A stretch of 64,000 nt of DNA. Source: Pollenia angustigena. Taxonomy: Eukaryota > Arthropoda > Insecta > Diptera > Polleniidae. How positions within the stretch are numbered: position 1 is the first letter of the stretch; the number at the start of each line of letters is the position of its first letter. The stretch lies in the NCBI GenBank assembly GCA_930367215.1, contig OV884057.1, positions 107,595,284 through 107,659,283 on the forward strand, given 5' to 3'. The position numbers and the translations under genes were made by a program. The notes under the pieces are model-generated. The model was not told the DNA's origin. It searched no databases and saw only the letters and a list, made by a program, of their open reading frames with translations. Below, piece after piece: positions 55,192 through 64,000 of this stretch.

Positions 55192-55279
55192 TTCATTTTC
55201 TCATACATTTTGTATGGAGTGCTTAAAGGAGAGGATTCATTTTCTCATACATTTTGTATGGAGTGCTTAAAGGAGAGGA
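55192..55279 (+). repeat. Exact 44-bp tandem duplication
   Basis: TTCATTTTCTCATACATTTT...GGAGAGGA occurs twice in a row (55192-55235, 55236-55279). The second copy runs into the helicase frame. Confidence 0.9.
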
Positions 55280-55548
55280 AGTTCTCATTCCGAGAATTCC
55301 AATGATCCTAACCGATATGCCATTCGAGTTTAAACGAATCCAATTTCCAATTCGTCTCGCATTCGCCATGACAATCAACAAATCCCAAGGGCTATCGTTG
55401 AGTGTTTGTGGCCTAAATTTGGAGAACGACGGTTTTTCACACGGTCAACTCTGTGTCGCATGTTCCCGTGTCGGAAAGCCATCCTCTTTGTTCATTTTCG
55501 CACCTAACAACAAAACGAAAAATATTGTTATGTTTTTTAGAAAACTCT
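55254..55548 (+). pseudogene. Helitron Pif1-like helicase, C-terminal fragment
   Basis: Reads ILTDMPFEFKRIQFPIRLAF, AMTINKSQGLSLSVCGLNLE and FSHGQLCVACSRVG: the C-terminal helicase motifs V and VI (TINKSQGQ, Y/CVACSRV) of Helitron RepHel proteins. About 97 residues of a protein normally over 1000. Rep domain and ATPase motifs I-IV are absent. Ends at a stop after RKL. Confidence 0.88.
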
Positions 55549-55608
55549 AAATGGGCTTATTAAGGTCTTGTGTTTTATGAAAATAAAAAGATTATAACAT
55601 AATTTTTT

Positions 55609-55652
55609 CTTCCGACGTTTCGTTGGAGATTCCTAACATCTTCAGGGAGATA
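55609..55652 (-). ncRNA. Penelope-type hammerhead-like motif
   Basis: Read on the minus strand: CTGAAGA (core with A at the variable position 7), a weak stem GTTAGGA...TCCAAC, then CGAAACGTCGG, where helix III is the two-base AC/GT and the cleavage triplet is GTC. This minimal form is known for Penelope-like elements. Helix II pairing is imperfect here, so activity is doubtful. Confidence 0.6.
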
Positions 55653-55929
55653 TTTTTATTGATCTGGTAACCATAAACAATAGAAAAACAATAATTTAAT
55701 AAAAACCACAACAATACAGTTTCACAGGAATAATATAACTTACATACCTATAATCTTTTCGTCAATTGTTTTAATTTTACGTTAATTTACAAATTCAGTT
55801 TTATACACACAACATAAAACATAAATTTTTTATTAACAACACAAATGAAAACAAACTATTACTATTAAAAAATTAATGTTAAATTATAAAATTTTTGTCA
55901 AACTATATCACAGATGGTAAATTATTAAA

Positions 55930-56391
55930 CTAAAATATTGCAATTGTATATATTGCATTGGTGTTATTTTTGTCCTCTTTTGTATTCAGTGCCCTAGTAG
56001 CTTTTTCCTGTATTCGCAAACTTTCAAGAGTGTATCGTTTATTTGTTCTCTTTTCCTTGTCTAATATTTTGATGTTTGTCAGATCGGGTACATGTTCCTC
56101 TTCAACACAGTGTGTGGACAGAGCTGTTGTAGTTTTGTTTTTCCTTATGTCTGCTTCGTGTTCTGATACTCTTGTACCGAGGCTTCTTTTTGTTGTTCCC
56201 ACATACACTTTACCGCACTGTTCAGTTGTTTTTCCAAGGCATGTTATTTCATATACAAGATTACTTTGGTCAGTTTTTTCTATCTTTGTCTTTGTTTTTG
56301 TAAATAGAGTATTAATTGTTTTGTTTGCTCTGTACGCCAGTTTTATCTCTTTGTCATTTATGATTTCCACTGTTGCCATTTCAGCTATTTT
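55930..56391 (-). pseudogene. Penelope GIY-YIG endonuclease and connector
   Basis: The frame enters from the hAT junction (IAEMATVEIINDKE), then KLAYRANKTINTLF, SNLVYEITCLGKTTEQCGKV (GIY-like strand with Cys pair), YVGTTKRSLGTRVSEH (YIG-like strand, Arg, His), TALSTHCVEEEH and a final ESLRIQ with the conserved Glu. About 150 residues to the stop at 55930. The domain itself is uninterrupted; in the family it nicks target DNA for RT priming. Separated from its RT by the hAT, so no full protein can be made. Confidence 0.88.
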
Positions 56392-59138
56392 CTCGTCAAA
56401 TCTAGCGATTTTTACTTTAATTTAGCGGGAAAAAATTTGATTTAGCTATTAGCGGGAAATCTAGCGATTTTTAAATTATGGTTTTGTGGGTTGTGTTTTA
56501 TTTACTTGATAACATTGTTTAAGTGAGACTCGAATAACGGTATTTGCGTTAAAGAAGAACATACCCAAAAAAATACAATTACTTTTTTATATCAAGTGAA
56601 AATTAAAGTGAAGTACAAAATACACTAAAAAAAAGTTATTGTAAATGAAAAACAATTAGCACGTCATTGAGAGATTTTATTAATGAAAAACAATTAGTTT
56701 TAATTATAATGGGGCCTAAATATAACCAAAAATTTCGACGTGAGTGGCTAAGCCATGAAAAATTAAAGTCGTGGGTGGCACAAGATGAAAAAGATGAGAC
56801 AAAAGGATTTTGCAAGTATTGTAGAACCTCCCTGTCAGGAAAACTGTATGACCTTCTTAGCCATGCAGAAACTAAGAAGCACAAATCAAATGTTTCGCTT
56901 AAAGGATCGTGCTGGAAAAAGTTAGAATTTGTCTCAAATGCAAATACTGTTGACAATGCTAAAGTACAGGAAGTCGCTTTGTCATTATTTATATGTCAAC
57001 ATACGTCAAATAGTTCTATTGATCACCTTAGTGATTTGTGTAAAAATAATTTTGATGATGCTGATAAAATCCGTATACATAGAACCAAATGTACAGCAAT
57101 AATTAAAAACGTTTTAGCACCGCAATTTATTATGGAACTACGAAACGATATTTCAGAATCTAAATACAGCATATTATTAGATGAATCAACAGATGTTGGA
57201 GTCATCAAGTTGCTAGGTTAGTATTTTAAATTCAACAAATCTTTAAAAATAATTTAAAATATTTTATTGTAGGTTTTGTTATAATTTACTTTAGTAAAGA
57301 AAAACACAAAGTTGTATCAACATTTTTAATTTTAGCTGAAGTAACTGACTCAACAGCTGAAGGTATTACACAAGTTGTTTTGCAAGTGCTGAAAAAGTAT
57401 AACTTAGAATTGTTAGGTATTGGCACTGACAACGCAAACGTTATGGTTGGCAATAAAAAGAGCGTATACACAGAATTAAAAAAATATATTCCAAACCTTC
57501 TTCTTATACGATGTGTATGCCACTCTGTACAGCTGGCAGTAACGCATTCCTGGAAGCTTTGTATGCCGAGATATCTTGAGTATCTTGTAAATGAAACGTA
57601 CAACTGGTTTTCAAGAAGTTATTTAAGGCAACAATCTTACAAACACATTTTTGAGGCAATAAATGATGGAGAAGTACGTGTTTTATAAAAATTATATTTT
57701 CTATATGTAATGATATTCAAAATTTTTAGCATCCTTTAAAAATCACAAATATTTGTGATACTCGTTGGCTTTCAATAGAGATTTCAATATCAAGAATTAT
57801 TGACCAGTGGACTGAATTGAAAACACATTTTGGCATTGCAAAAAACTACGAAAAATGTTTTATGGCTCAAAACCTCTATGATTTATACAATGAAATTAAT
57901 TTATGCTACTTATTATTTCTTCGACCAATACTGACACGTGTTCAGATCCTAAACAAAAGTTTCCAGAGTCAGAATTGTGACCCAACTAAACTTCTTAACG
58001 ACATCGAATTAACGATAAATTTTTTAAAACAATTTGTTATACAACCAACAATAGAAATCGATGTACTATCTTCTGATTTGAATCCGCATGTATCCTATGA
58101 TTGTTATCTGGGATATGCATTCGAAACCAATTTAAAAGGCTTAAAAGATAAAGGATTATTAAATGTGGAAAAGGAAAAAGATGTTCGTTATTCGTGTATT
58201 CAGTTTGTTCTTAATTTAATTATGGAATTAAAAAACAGGTAAAATTTTTTTTAACTTTAAATATGTAGTTATATTTATCATTTTGTATTAAAACAGGTTA
58301 CCTGAAAATTATAAAATTTTAAAGCTGGTTAGCTTGCTTTCTGTTGAAAATACCTTAAAACCAAAAACGTGCAATTTACTTCCTCTTTTAACGGTTTTTA
58401 ATGTTAGTAGTGGTTTAATTGATGCAATTAACACCCAATATTTTAACATATGTTATGTTAAATGGTCTGAGACCACTTCAACTTGTGCGTTTTGGGCTGA
58501 AGTTTTACTTTTTAAGGATGCTGCTGGCAATAACCTATTTGAAGATCTAGCTAAATTTGCTATTAATGTATTATCGTTACCGTGGTCGAATGCTGATGTT
58601 GAGAGAGTCTTTAGTCAACTCAATATTGTTAAAACCAAATTGAGAAACCGATTAATTACTGAAACTGTAAATGCAGTTTTACACGTTAGGTAAGCATTTT
58701 TAAAATTTTAATTGAATTTTTTGTATAAACTTTTTTAATATTTTGCAGGTACGGATTGAAATTAAATAACAAATGTTGCCACAATAACAAAGTACCGAAA
58801 TCGGTGGTAGACAAAATAGGAACAAGTTCTACCTACAAAAATGCAGATGTAGAAGATTGGCTTCAAATTTTTAATTAAATTATTATCGCATCATCTGCTC
58901 ATGAAATTAAATTTTATTTACTAATTTACAAAAGTTGTATCAATTACACTATGAAATAAAATTCCTTTTTTAATAAAATTAGCATTTAAATGCATCAACA
59001 TTTTGTTTCTTATCACTATTTTATAGAATTTATCTTAAGCTACTGGTTTAATGATGAGAAATGTTTTTTTTAGCGATTTATCGCCAAATTTTTGAATATG
59101 TTTAAAATTTAGCTATTTTCTAGCGATTTTTCATGCTG
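56386..59138 (+). mobile_element. hAT transposon (~2.75 kb) inside the Penelope element
   Basis: Inserted between TTTCAGCT (56379-56386) and TTTCAGCG (59139-59146), a 7-8-bp duplication with one difference. Removing it rejoins the Penelope frame at Ile-Ala-Glu. The right end, read inward, is CAGCATGAAAAATCGCTAGA; the left is CAGCTATTTTCTCG overlapping the duplication, so the left end may have lost a few bases by CAGC-CAGC recombination. Subterminal TAGCGATTTTT repeats lie on both sides. Encodes an apparently intact transposase. Confidence 0.85.
56709..58878 (+). CDS. hAT transposase, five exons, apparently intact (646 residues)
   Basis: Proposed exons 56709-57216, 57273-57673, 57730-58238, 58297-58689 and 58749-58878; all introns are 56-59 bp, GT-AG, and phases agree, giving 1941 nt with one terminal stop. 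I chose MGPKYNQKFRREWL (56709) as start because the family begins so; an in-frame ATG exists at 56667. A BED-like finger uses C35, C38, H52, H58. Catalytic positions: D158 in LLDESTDV, D222 in GIGTDNANVM, E575 in NADVERVFSQL, within the C-terminal dimerisation region (LPWSNADVERVFSQLNIVKT). CVCHSVQLA and CDTRWLS blocks are also present. It would bind the element's ends and catalyse cut-and-paste movement in the nucleus. No disabling change is seen. Confidence 0.87.
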
Positions 59139-59867
59139 TTTCAGCGATATTTTTTGGAAATTTTTTGGCAACACTGATGATTTCTTGAATTTGTTTGTTT
59201 TCTGTGAGTTTTGGAATGTAAGAGAGGATGTTATATTTAGTGTTGCCAGATGTAGTGTTTATGTTTTCCCCGGTTACTTTTTCTGTTTGCGCTTTATTTA
59301 TTAAATTATTAATTAAATATGTTGGATAGCTGTTATTAGTCAAGATGTTTTTTAATTTTTCAATATTTTCTGATTTAAATCGGTTGTCACTTAATTTTAA
59401 CGCCGTTGTTATTAAATTTATAGCAGTATTTGTTTTTTGACTTGTTGGTTGTGTGGTGTGATAATTAATTAGCCGTCCAGATGCAATTGTTTTCGAGTAC
59501 CAATCCGTAATTATGGTTTTATTTTCTCGAATTATTTTCATGTCAAGATATGGGATAGAATAATTTTCTTCTTTTTCTATTGTAAATTTAAGTTTACTGT
59601 GGTAGTTATTGAATTTTCTTAGAATGTGTTCCTCGTCCTTTGTTTTTATAATAGCAAACAAATCGTCCACATATTTTGATATTAGTTTTATGTTTACGCC
59701 GTCCTTTCTAAACTCTGCGGTGACTTGTTCCAATAGTGAATCTAAAACGATATCAGCTATTGTTGGTGATAATGGATTACCCATGGGCATTCCGTAAGTT
59801 TGATTGAAATAAGTATCCCCATACATAATATATTGTTTATCACAAAGTGCTTCAATGATATTCTCTT
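59131..59867 (-). pseudogene. Penelope reverse transcriptase, C-terminal part
   Basis: Open from ENIIEALCDKQYIMYGDTYF, then QTYGMPMGNPLSPTIADIVL (motif B), LISKYVDDLFAIIKTKDEE (YVDD catalytic pair), YSIPYLDMKIIRENKTI and a thumb/connector region ending KKFPKNIAETA at the hAT junction. The N-terminal fingers and motif A are missing because the element is truncated at about 59867. In the family the RT copies the element's RNA onto nicked DNA. No internal stop in what remains. Confidence 0.9.
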
Positions 59868-60751
59868 AACTTATTCAATAGTTTACTTATAATTCACATT
59901 TTCATATTCTTTTTTTTTCCTTTAAACGTTAAATTTTATTCTAACAAAACATATTTTTTAGCAACATTTCGAAATTTTTGTTTGCTAAAAATCTATAAAA
60001 AATTACAGCTATGCTTCTAATTTTTTCCAGACACATAAGAAACAAACAAAACAATATATAAATGATTAAAATCTGTTAACAACTTTTGATTTTATTCACA
60101 AAAGTCGAACAATTTTAATTCATTTCAAAACTTCAAAAACGCAATATTTGCATGGGAGCCGCCTTTAGAAGTGGTGATAAGGGACAAGTATGTCTCGAGA
60201 AATTGTTAAGGCGACTCCTTGGCTGTTATAGTACGTTTTCTTCAATATATTTCTAGTCTGTATTAATCAAGATTTCCTTAAGGAATAGAAATCTTGAAAT
60301 TTTGTTTTAAACGATAGTTAAACGAGTCACTTTTGTGCTCGCGATCTAAAAGCAGGCAGTAATGTGAAAGAGTTTTGCACTTGTGTTTTAAAAACAGGCA
60401 GTTATTGTACTCAAACAAAACAAACAAGTGAATAGTGCCGTCTGATTATTTTTTTTTTTTTTCGAAAAATCGTCCTGCCAATATAAAAAAACATCAAAAA
60501 ATGGCCCTGACTAATATCAATCAGTTTTTCTTTAGTTTTTCTAAAAAAAAACTTGTACAATAAGTATTATAATTTTATGACTAATAAAACCCTGACTAAT
60601 ATAACCTGAATCTATTTTGAATTCTAGATAAATCTAATCATGCGAAATAAAGTTTTTCCGCGTACTTTATTTTTCTCATAAAGTATAGAGTACAATTACT
60701 CGAAATAACGTACAATACTTTATTATAAAGTACGGTTGGCAAGCCTACTTG
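59868..60751. other. Spacer, no recognised gene
   Basis: AT-rich. GGGAGCCGCCTTTAGAAG (60153) and AAGGCGACTCC (60209) are loosely inverse. Nothing coding-like. Confidence 0.35.
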
Positions 60752-60828
60752 TAGTATAAAAATTAATGTACAGATGTTATGTTAAAATTATTGTGCATAA
60801 TTTTACTTCAACTTCACTGTGATTTAAA
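60752..60828 (+). repeat. Fragment related to the solo LTR
   Basis: GTATAAAAATTAATGTACAG...CTTCAACTTCACTGT matches the middle of the LTR at about 52888-52962 (TAAAAATCAATGTACAGATG). Confidence 0.65.
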
Positions 60829-60956
60829 AAATTAAAATTGTGGTTGTAGTGTTTTATATTAGTATTAGTGAATAAAGAGACAAGTTTTCTTAATAAAAAT
60901 AACAAAAATACGTAAGCATCCGCCACATGTGTACTCTTCGCTTGATAATCGACGAC

Positions 60957-62103
60957 CAGGCCTGTCATTTTTGCCGATTTATCGGCATTTTGCCGATTTT
61001 TTGCCCCTAAATTATCAAAGTGCCGATTTGCCGATTTTTGCTCCAAAAATGCCGATTTTTTGACTAACACGTAAAAGGCGATTACTTTTTGTTTGTTTGT
61101 TAATAATACACTAACTTTAAGCGATACTGAAACAGTTGTAACATTGAAAAGGGACAACTGTTATGAAGTCAGCGCTTCTACTAAAGAAAAAGGAGTTAGT
61201 TTTATTCAATATTAAATGCAGTGTTTGTATTGTGTGTTGGGTTAATACATTTTTATTTGAAAAATATTCCACTATGAAGAATTAAAGGCCAAAGTTAAAA
61301 AAGAAATAATTTTTAAACCTAAAATAATTCAGTTAAAATTTCTTTTTCTTTTAGGAAAATATAAAACACTTTATATTTGTGTTTGAAAATGGATAGATAA
61401 ATACTTACAAAAGAATAAAGGTAAGATAAATTTATATTCCCTATCAATGAATATAATTTAAATAATAATTACTTTGATAATTAAATAATTTTTTTTATTA
61501 AGATTATAACGCAATTGAGGACGATGTTAGTACATAAATTAAATAGCCAATTCTTATGTAAGGAAAACTAAATAAATTTGCAAACTTTTTGGCAAAAATT
61601 TCAGTTTTATAACGTGAACGTGGCAGCATTTGGTACAATTTTTGGTCCTTCCACATTCTTCCGCAAATGTGGAAAGAGTTTTTTAATGTAACAGAGTTTT
61701 GATGTTCACTGGAAAATTTATCTTTGCAAATTATTCGTTTTTTAAAGATTATTTAAAAATTAATAATTTAAACTGTTTTGATATTAATATTTAAACGGAT
61801 TTAATAATGTCAAACTCAAATATTTGTATATGGAATATACTTAATTATAAGAAAGTTAAAAAAAAACTTTATATTTAACTACAACTTCTTTGTAAAACGT
61901 TTATTTTGATTGATTCTTTTGAAATTTCATAAGTTATAAACATTAGATAATTCTGAATTGTTCTTATTTGTAAGTAAGAATAGGTTTTATTGTATTTAAA
62001 ATAGGTATTTTTAATTTGCCGATTTTTTCATATTAAAGTGCCGATAATGCCGATTTTTTTTTTAAATATGCCGATTTTTTATCAAAATTATCTGGCACCC
62101 CTG
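60957..62103. mobile_element. hAT MITE copy 2, complete (1147 bp)
   Basis: Ends CAGGCCTGTCA and inverse CAGGGGTGCCA; 8-bp duplication TCGACGAC at 60949-60956 and 62104-62111. Subterminal TGCCGATTTTT repeats on both sides. This copy lacks the Helitron found in copy 1 (empty site at 61921-61938) and keeps 110 bp that copy 1 lost. Non-coding; a 126-codon minus frame (60777-61157) is made of repeat sequence. Confidence 0.9.
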
Positions 62104-62138
62104 TCGACGACTGAATTGTGTACTCTCGTGGACTAAAT

Positions 62139-62461
62139 CAAGGCGAATTCAACAAGGTAAACTCAACTCGTCAGCCGTTCATCAGCTGTCTCCACGGCGA
62201 ATTTAAAAATAATAGGGAAACGTCAAAATATAATTTTGTTTATGTTTTGCGCCAAAATAACTGAAAAAATTTCTTAGAAAAACTGTGAATAAATAAAGTG
62301 AATTTAATATTCTCTTTTATAACCCAAACAAAATTTGTATTTTGTTTTTCAATCAATTTTTGCCTTGTTAGCATTTTTGACAACCGCCTATTAAATTGCA
62401 AAAAAATACATGGGGCTTTTTGTAGTTGTAGAGTTGCACTTACCTTGTTGAATTCGCCTTG
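62139..62461. mobile_element. MITE with CAAGGCGAATTCAACAAGGT ends (323 bp)
   Basis: Exact inverse ends over about 22 bp, 8-bp duplication GACTAAAT at 62131-62138 and 62462-62469. Same family as 49802-52162. Non-coding. Confidence 0.9.
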
Positions 62462-62469
62462 GACTAAAT

Positions 62470-62892
62470 GAAAGAGCGTAAGAATGTGTGTGAATTTTGA
62501 GCTAGCACAATTGTGCTATGAAATTGAATGAATTTGACATCAATGCAATACAGGGCTGCCAGAAATTTTCAGCAAAAAATCTTAATTTCACCAAAAAAAA
62601 ATCTTATTTTTAAGAAAAAATCTCATTTTTGCAATATTTTATTTAATACATAAAATAAACAAAAAAAAATTCAATTTCTTATACTAAATTGTACATTTGT
62701 TTCTGCCGTAGAATGTTGCAAACAAAATCAAACTGAGAACGTCCTAAAACGTTTTTAACGAGACAAGTCGTTTTTTACTGTCAAAAGAAATTTTCGAGGT
62801 TATTTTTGAATCTGGTATCGATTGTTTTAAAGACAAGTCAAGTGGTCCATACAGGCAAACGGTAAATTATGTTCAGCTAAAAAAGCACTTAA
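62470..62892. other. Spacer with one hAT-like end
   Basis: CAGGGCTGCCAGAAATTTTC at 62551 has the form of a hAT terminus followed by repeated AAAATCTTA. No partner end is found before 64000; the zinc-finger fragment at 63715-63990 could belong to the same element. Confidence 0.4.
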
Positions 62893-63585
62893 TGCTAAGT
62901 TCACACTTGGGTGTTTTAAATTATTCTTAAATAAATGCATATGTTGTCTTCACACTGTTATATCACACTCCAACCAATTTGATTCTACATGAAATTCACG
63001 TTGTTTCAACTTTAAATAGCTTTCATTCAACGTGATTCGGATTGTTATTTCAATATTAATTACATTTTGCTCTAACTTTACTGCAATGTTAAATTAACAT
63101 GAATTTAAAAGAAAAAAATGTTGTTAGCAAGTTATTGTAAAATCATGTTAAATTAACATGAAACAACAATGAAGCAAAATCACTACTGAAAAATGTAAAA
63201 TCAACCTTGTTTTGAACGAATTTACATTGATTTTTTTCTGTGTGTTAAAAATGGATCAAAACACTTTTATGAAGTTATCAGAAGATTATTTTAATCATTT
63301 TAATGATGAAATTGTGAAAATTTATGAATTATTTAAGGAAAAAAATAAAAACATTAAGCAGAAATCTTGGCCGGTTGTACACGACATGTTGGCGATTCTA
63401 CATTATTAGGTATGTTCAGTGGATTCTATGTGGTTTATGAAGTGATTTAGTTGTAATCAAGTCGATTTGAAGTGATTAACAAATCACTTCAATGTATGGG
63501 TAATCATCTCGATTTTGAAGTGATTAGAGCTTAATCACGTTCGAGCTGCTTCAACGCGTTTAAGAACTCAAGTGTGAACATAGTA
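62893..63585. mobile_element. MITE-like repeat with GTTCACACTTG ends (~690 bp)
   Basis: TGCTAAGTTCACACTTGGGT and the inverse of AACTCAAGTGTGAACATAGT agree at most positions. The interior has AATTAACATG and GAAGTGATT repeats. It holds a 52-codon frame from ATG 63251 (MDQNTFMKLSEDYFNHFNDE) to 63409 with protein-like composition but no motif I recognise. Confidence 0.5.
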
Positions 63586-63714
63586 TAATTTAATTTCCAA
63601 ATTTTGCACGCACCTTAATTCACCGGTATTTTTTCGAAATTCCTCGTCTATTGTTGTTTAGTTTCCACTAATACAACTGGCCTTTTCCTTATGCCTTTTT
63701 GTATTTTAGTGTTT

Positions 63715-63990
63715 TATAAGGTCAGACTTACCACCACTTCCTTTAAAGCTAACGTTGCATATTTTACAAAATAGTTCATCCTCACCAGACGAGCTTTTAA
63801 TTCTTGTCAACCAACTGCTAAATTGTTGTAACAACAATGAATTTATTTTTGTTGCCTTTTTAACCAAGAACAAAGGATATTTTAAAAATAAATCTAGGAG
63901 TTCTAAATATGAAACAAAATATATAGGTTGACAGAAAATCGAAAAATAAGACGAAAAAACAATTGAAGGATTTTTTGGCTTTTTTCCCAT
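63715..63990 (-). pseudogene. Zinc-finger fragment, probably hAT BED-type, at window edge
   Basis: Minus strand reads MGKKPKNPSIV at 63990 and, after a low-similarity stretch, SWLTRIKSSSGEDELFCKIC, NVSFKGSGGKSDLIKH and a stop. Cys-x2-Cys plus the GKSDLxKH segment is typical of BED-like fingers at the start of hAT transposases. No catalytic domain follows on the minus strand. Could also be a host finger exon; low certainty. Confidence 0.4.
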
Positions 63991-64000
63991 GTTCTATAAT

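Larger units (their letters stand above)
54616..55548 (+). mobile_element. Helitron remnant with helicase tail
   Basis: The 5' part TATATATATAAAAGAAAGTC...GAACGGCTGGACCGATT is followed by three to four degenerate ~125-135-bp repeats (RRTGGCGCCATTGAAAATTA, GATCATGCTATG; 54690-55120) and then the end of a Pif1-type helicase. No CTAG end is seen. Confidence 0.65.
55560..59867 (-). mobile_element. Penelope-like element, truncated, split by a hAT
   Basis: Minus strand carries reverse transcriptase (59867-59139) followed by a GIY-YIG endonuclease (56385-55930), the diagnostic domain order. About 370 bp of 3' sequence follows, with a hammerhead-like motif. The upstream part of the RT is missing. 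The hAT between them shares a GCTGAAA duplication with the PLE frame. Outer borders are approximate. Confidence 0.88.

Noticed and set aside
55958..56425. 155-codon plus-strand frame
   Set aside because: Antisense shadow of the GIY-YIG endonuclease.

Overview
The window looks like repeat-dense, AT-rich chromosomal DNA from an insect, most likely a brachyceran fly. Reasons: very AT-rich spacers, 50-60 bp GT-AG introns inside transposase genes, jockey-type LINE, Penelope-like, Transib, Helitron and hAT families, and dispersed tails of the GTGTAGGGTAT...CGACTATACTTTCTTA type that I associate with fly genomes (inference). I find no convincing host gene, genuine tRNA, rRNA or CRISPR array. Nearly everything recognisable is a transposable element (TE) or a relic of one.

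Layout. 1-1541: tandem 561-bp repeats carrying a tRNA-like B-box segment. 1560-2850: mariner-like relic (minus) split by a hAT MITE. 4097-13268: rearranged, partly duplicated Transib (RAG1-like) cluster. Its N-terminal pieces lie on the minus strand and its C-terminal pieces on the plus strand, and it is broken by a 1.8-kb array of 487-bp units (7910-9728), each with a hammerhead ribozyme. 13610-18700: mariner fragment and several MITEs. 19636-26986: gypsy-like gag-protease relic containing a Chapaev-like transposon (20588-23892, ~460-bp terminal inverted repeats) and, at its broken end, a hAT MITE that holds a Helitron. 27454-34155: MITEs and a TE-type protein relic split by a degenerate hAT (31648-33854). 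36877-38887: inverted repeat and a non-autonomous hAT with a long internal palindrome. 39131-43450: full-length Transib copy with CACASTG ends and CGACG target duplication, itself hit by a TA-inserting element. 45488-47470: second tRNA-like tandem array. 47591-53705: stacked MITEs, a jockey-like LINE and a solo LTR. 53708-55548: two Helitron remnants, the second with a Pif1 helicase tail. 55560-59867: minus-strand Penelope-like element (RT, GIY-YIG, hammerhead-like motif) split by a hAT (56386-59138) whose five-exon, 646-codon transposase appears intact. 60752-64000: LTR scrap, hAT MITE, 8-bp-TSD MITE and a zinc-finger scrap.

How the parts relate. The elements do not form a pathway; they form nests. 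Insertion order can be read from target-site duplications and, for the Helitron and the hammerhead array, from empty sites elsewhere in the window. The most notable points are the hammerhead array (metazoan retrozyme-like), the Transib copy with 23-bp-spaced RSS-like ends, a 5' leader shared by the Transib cluster and the unrelated Chapaev-like transposon, and the apparently intact hAT transposase.
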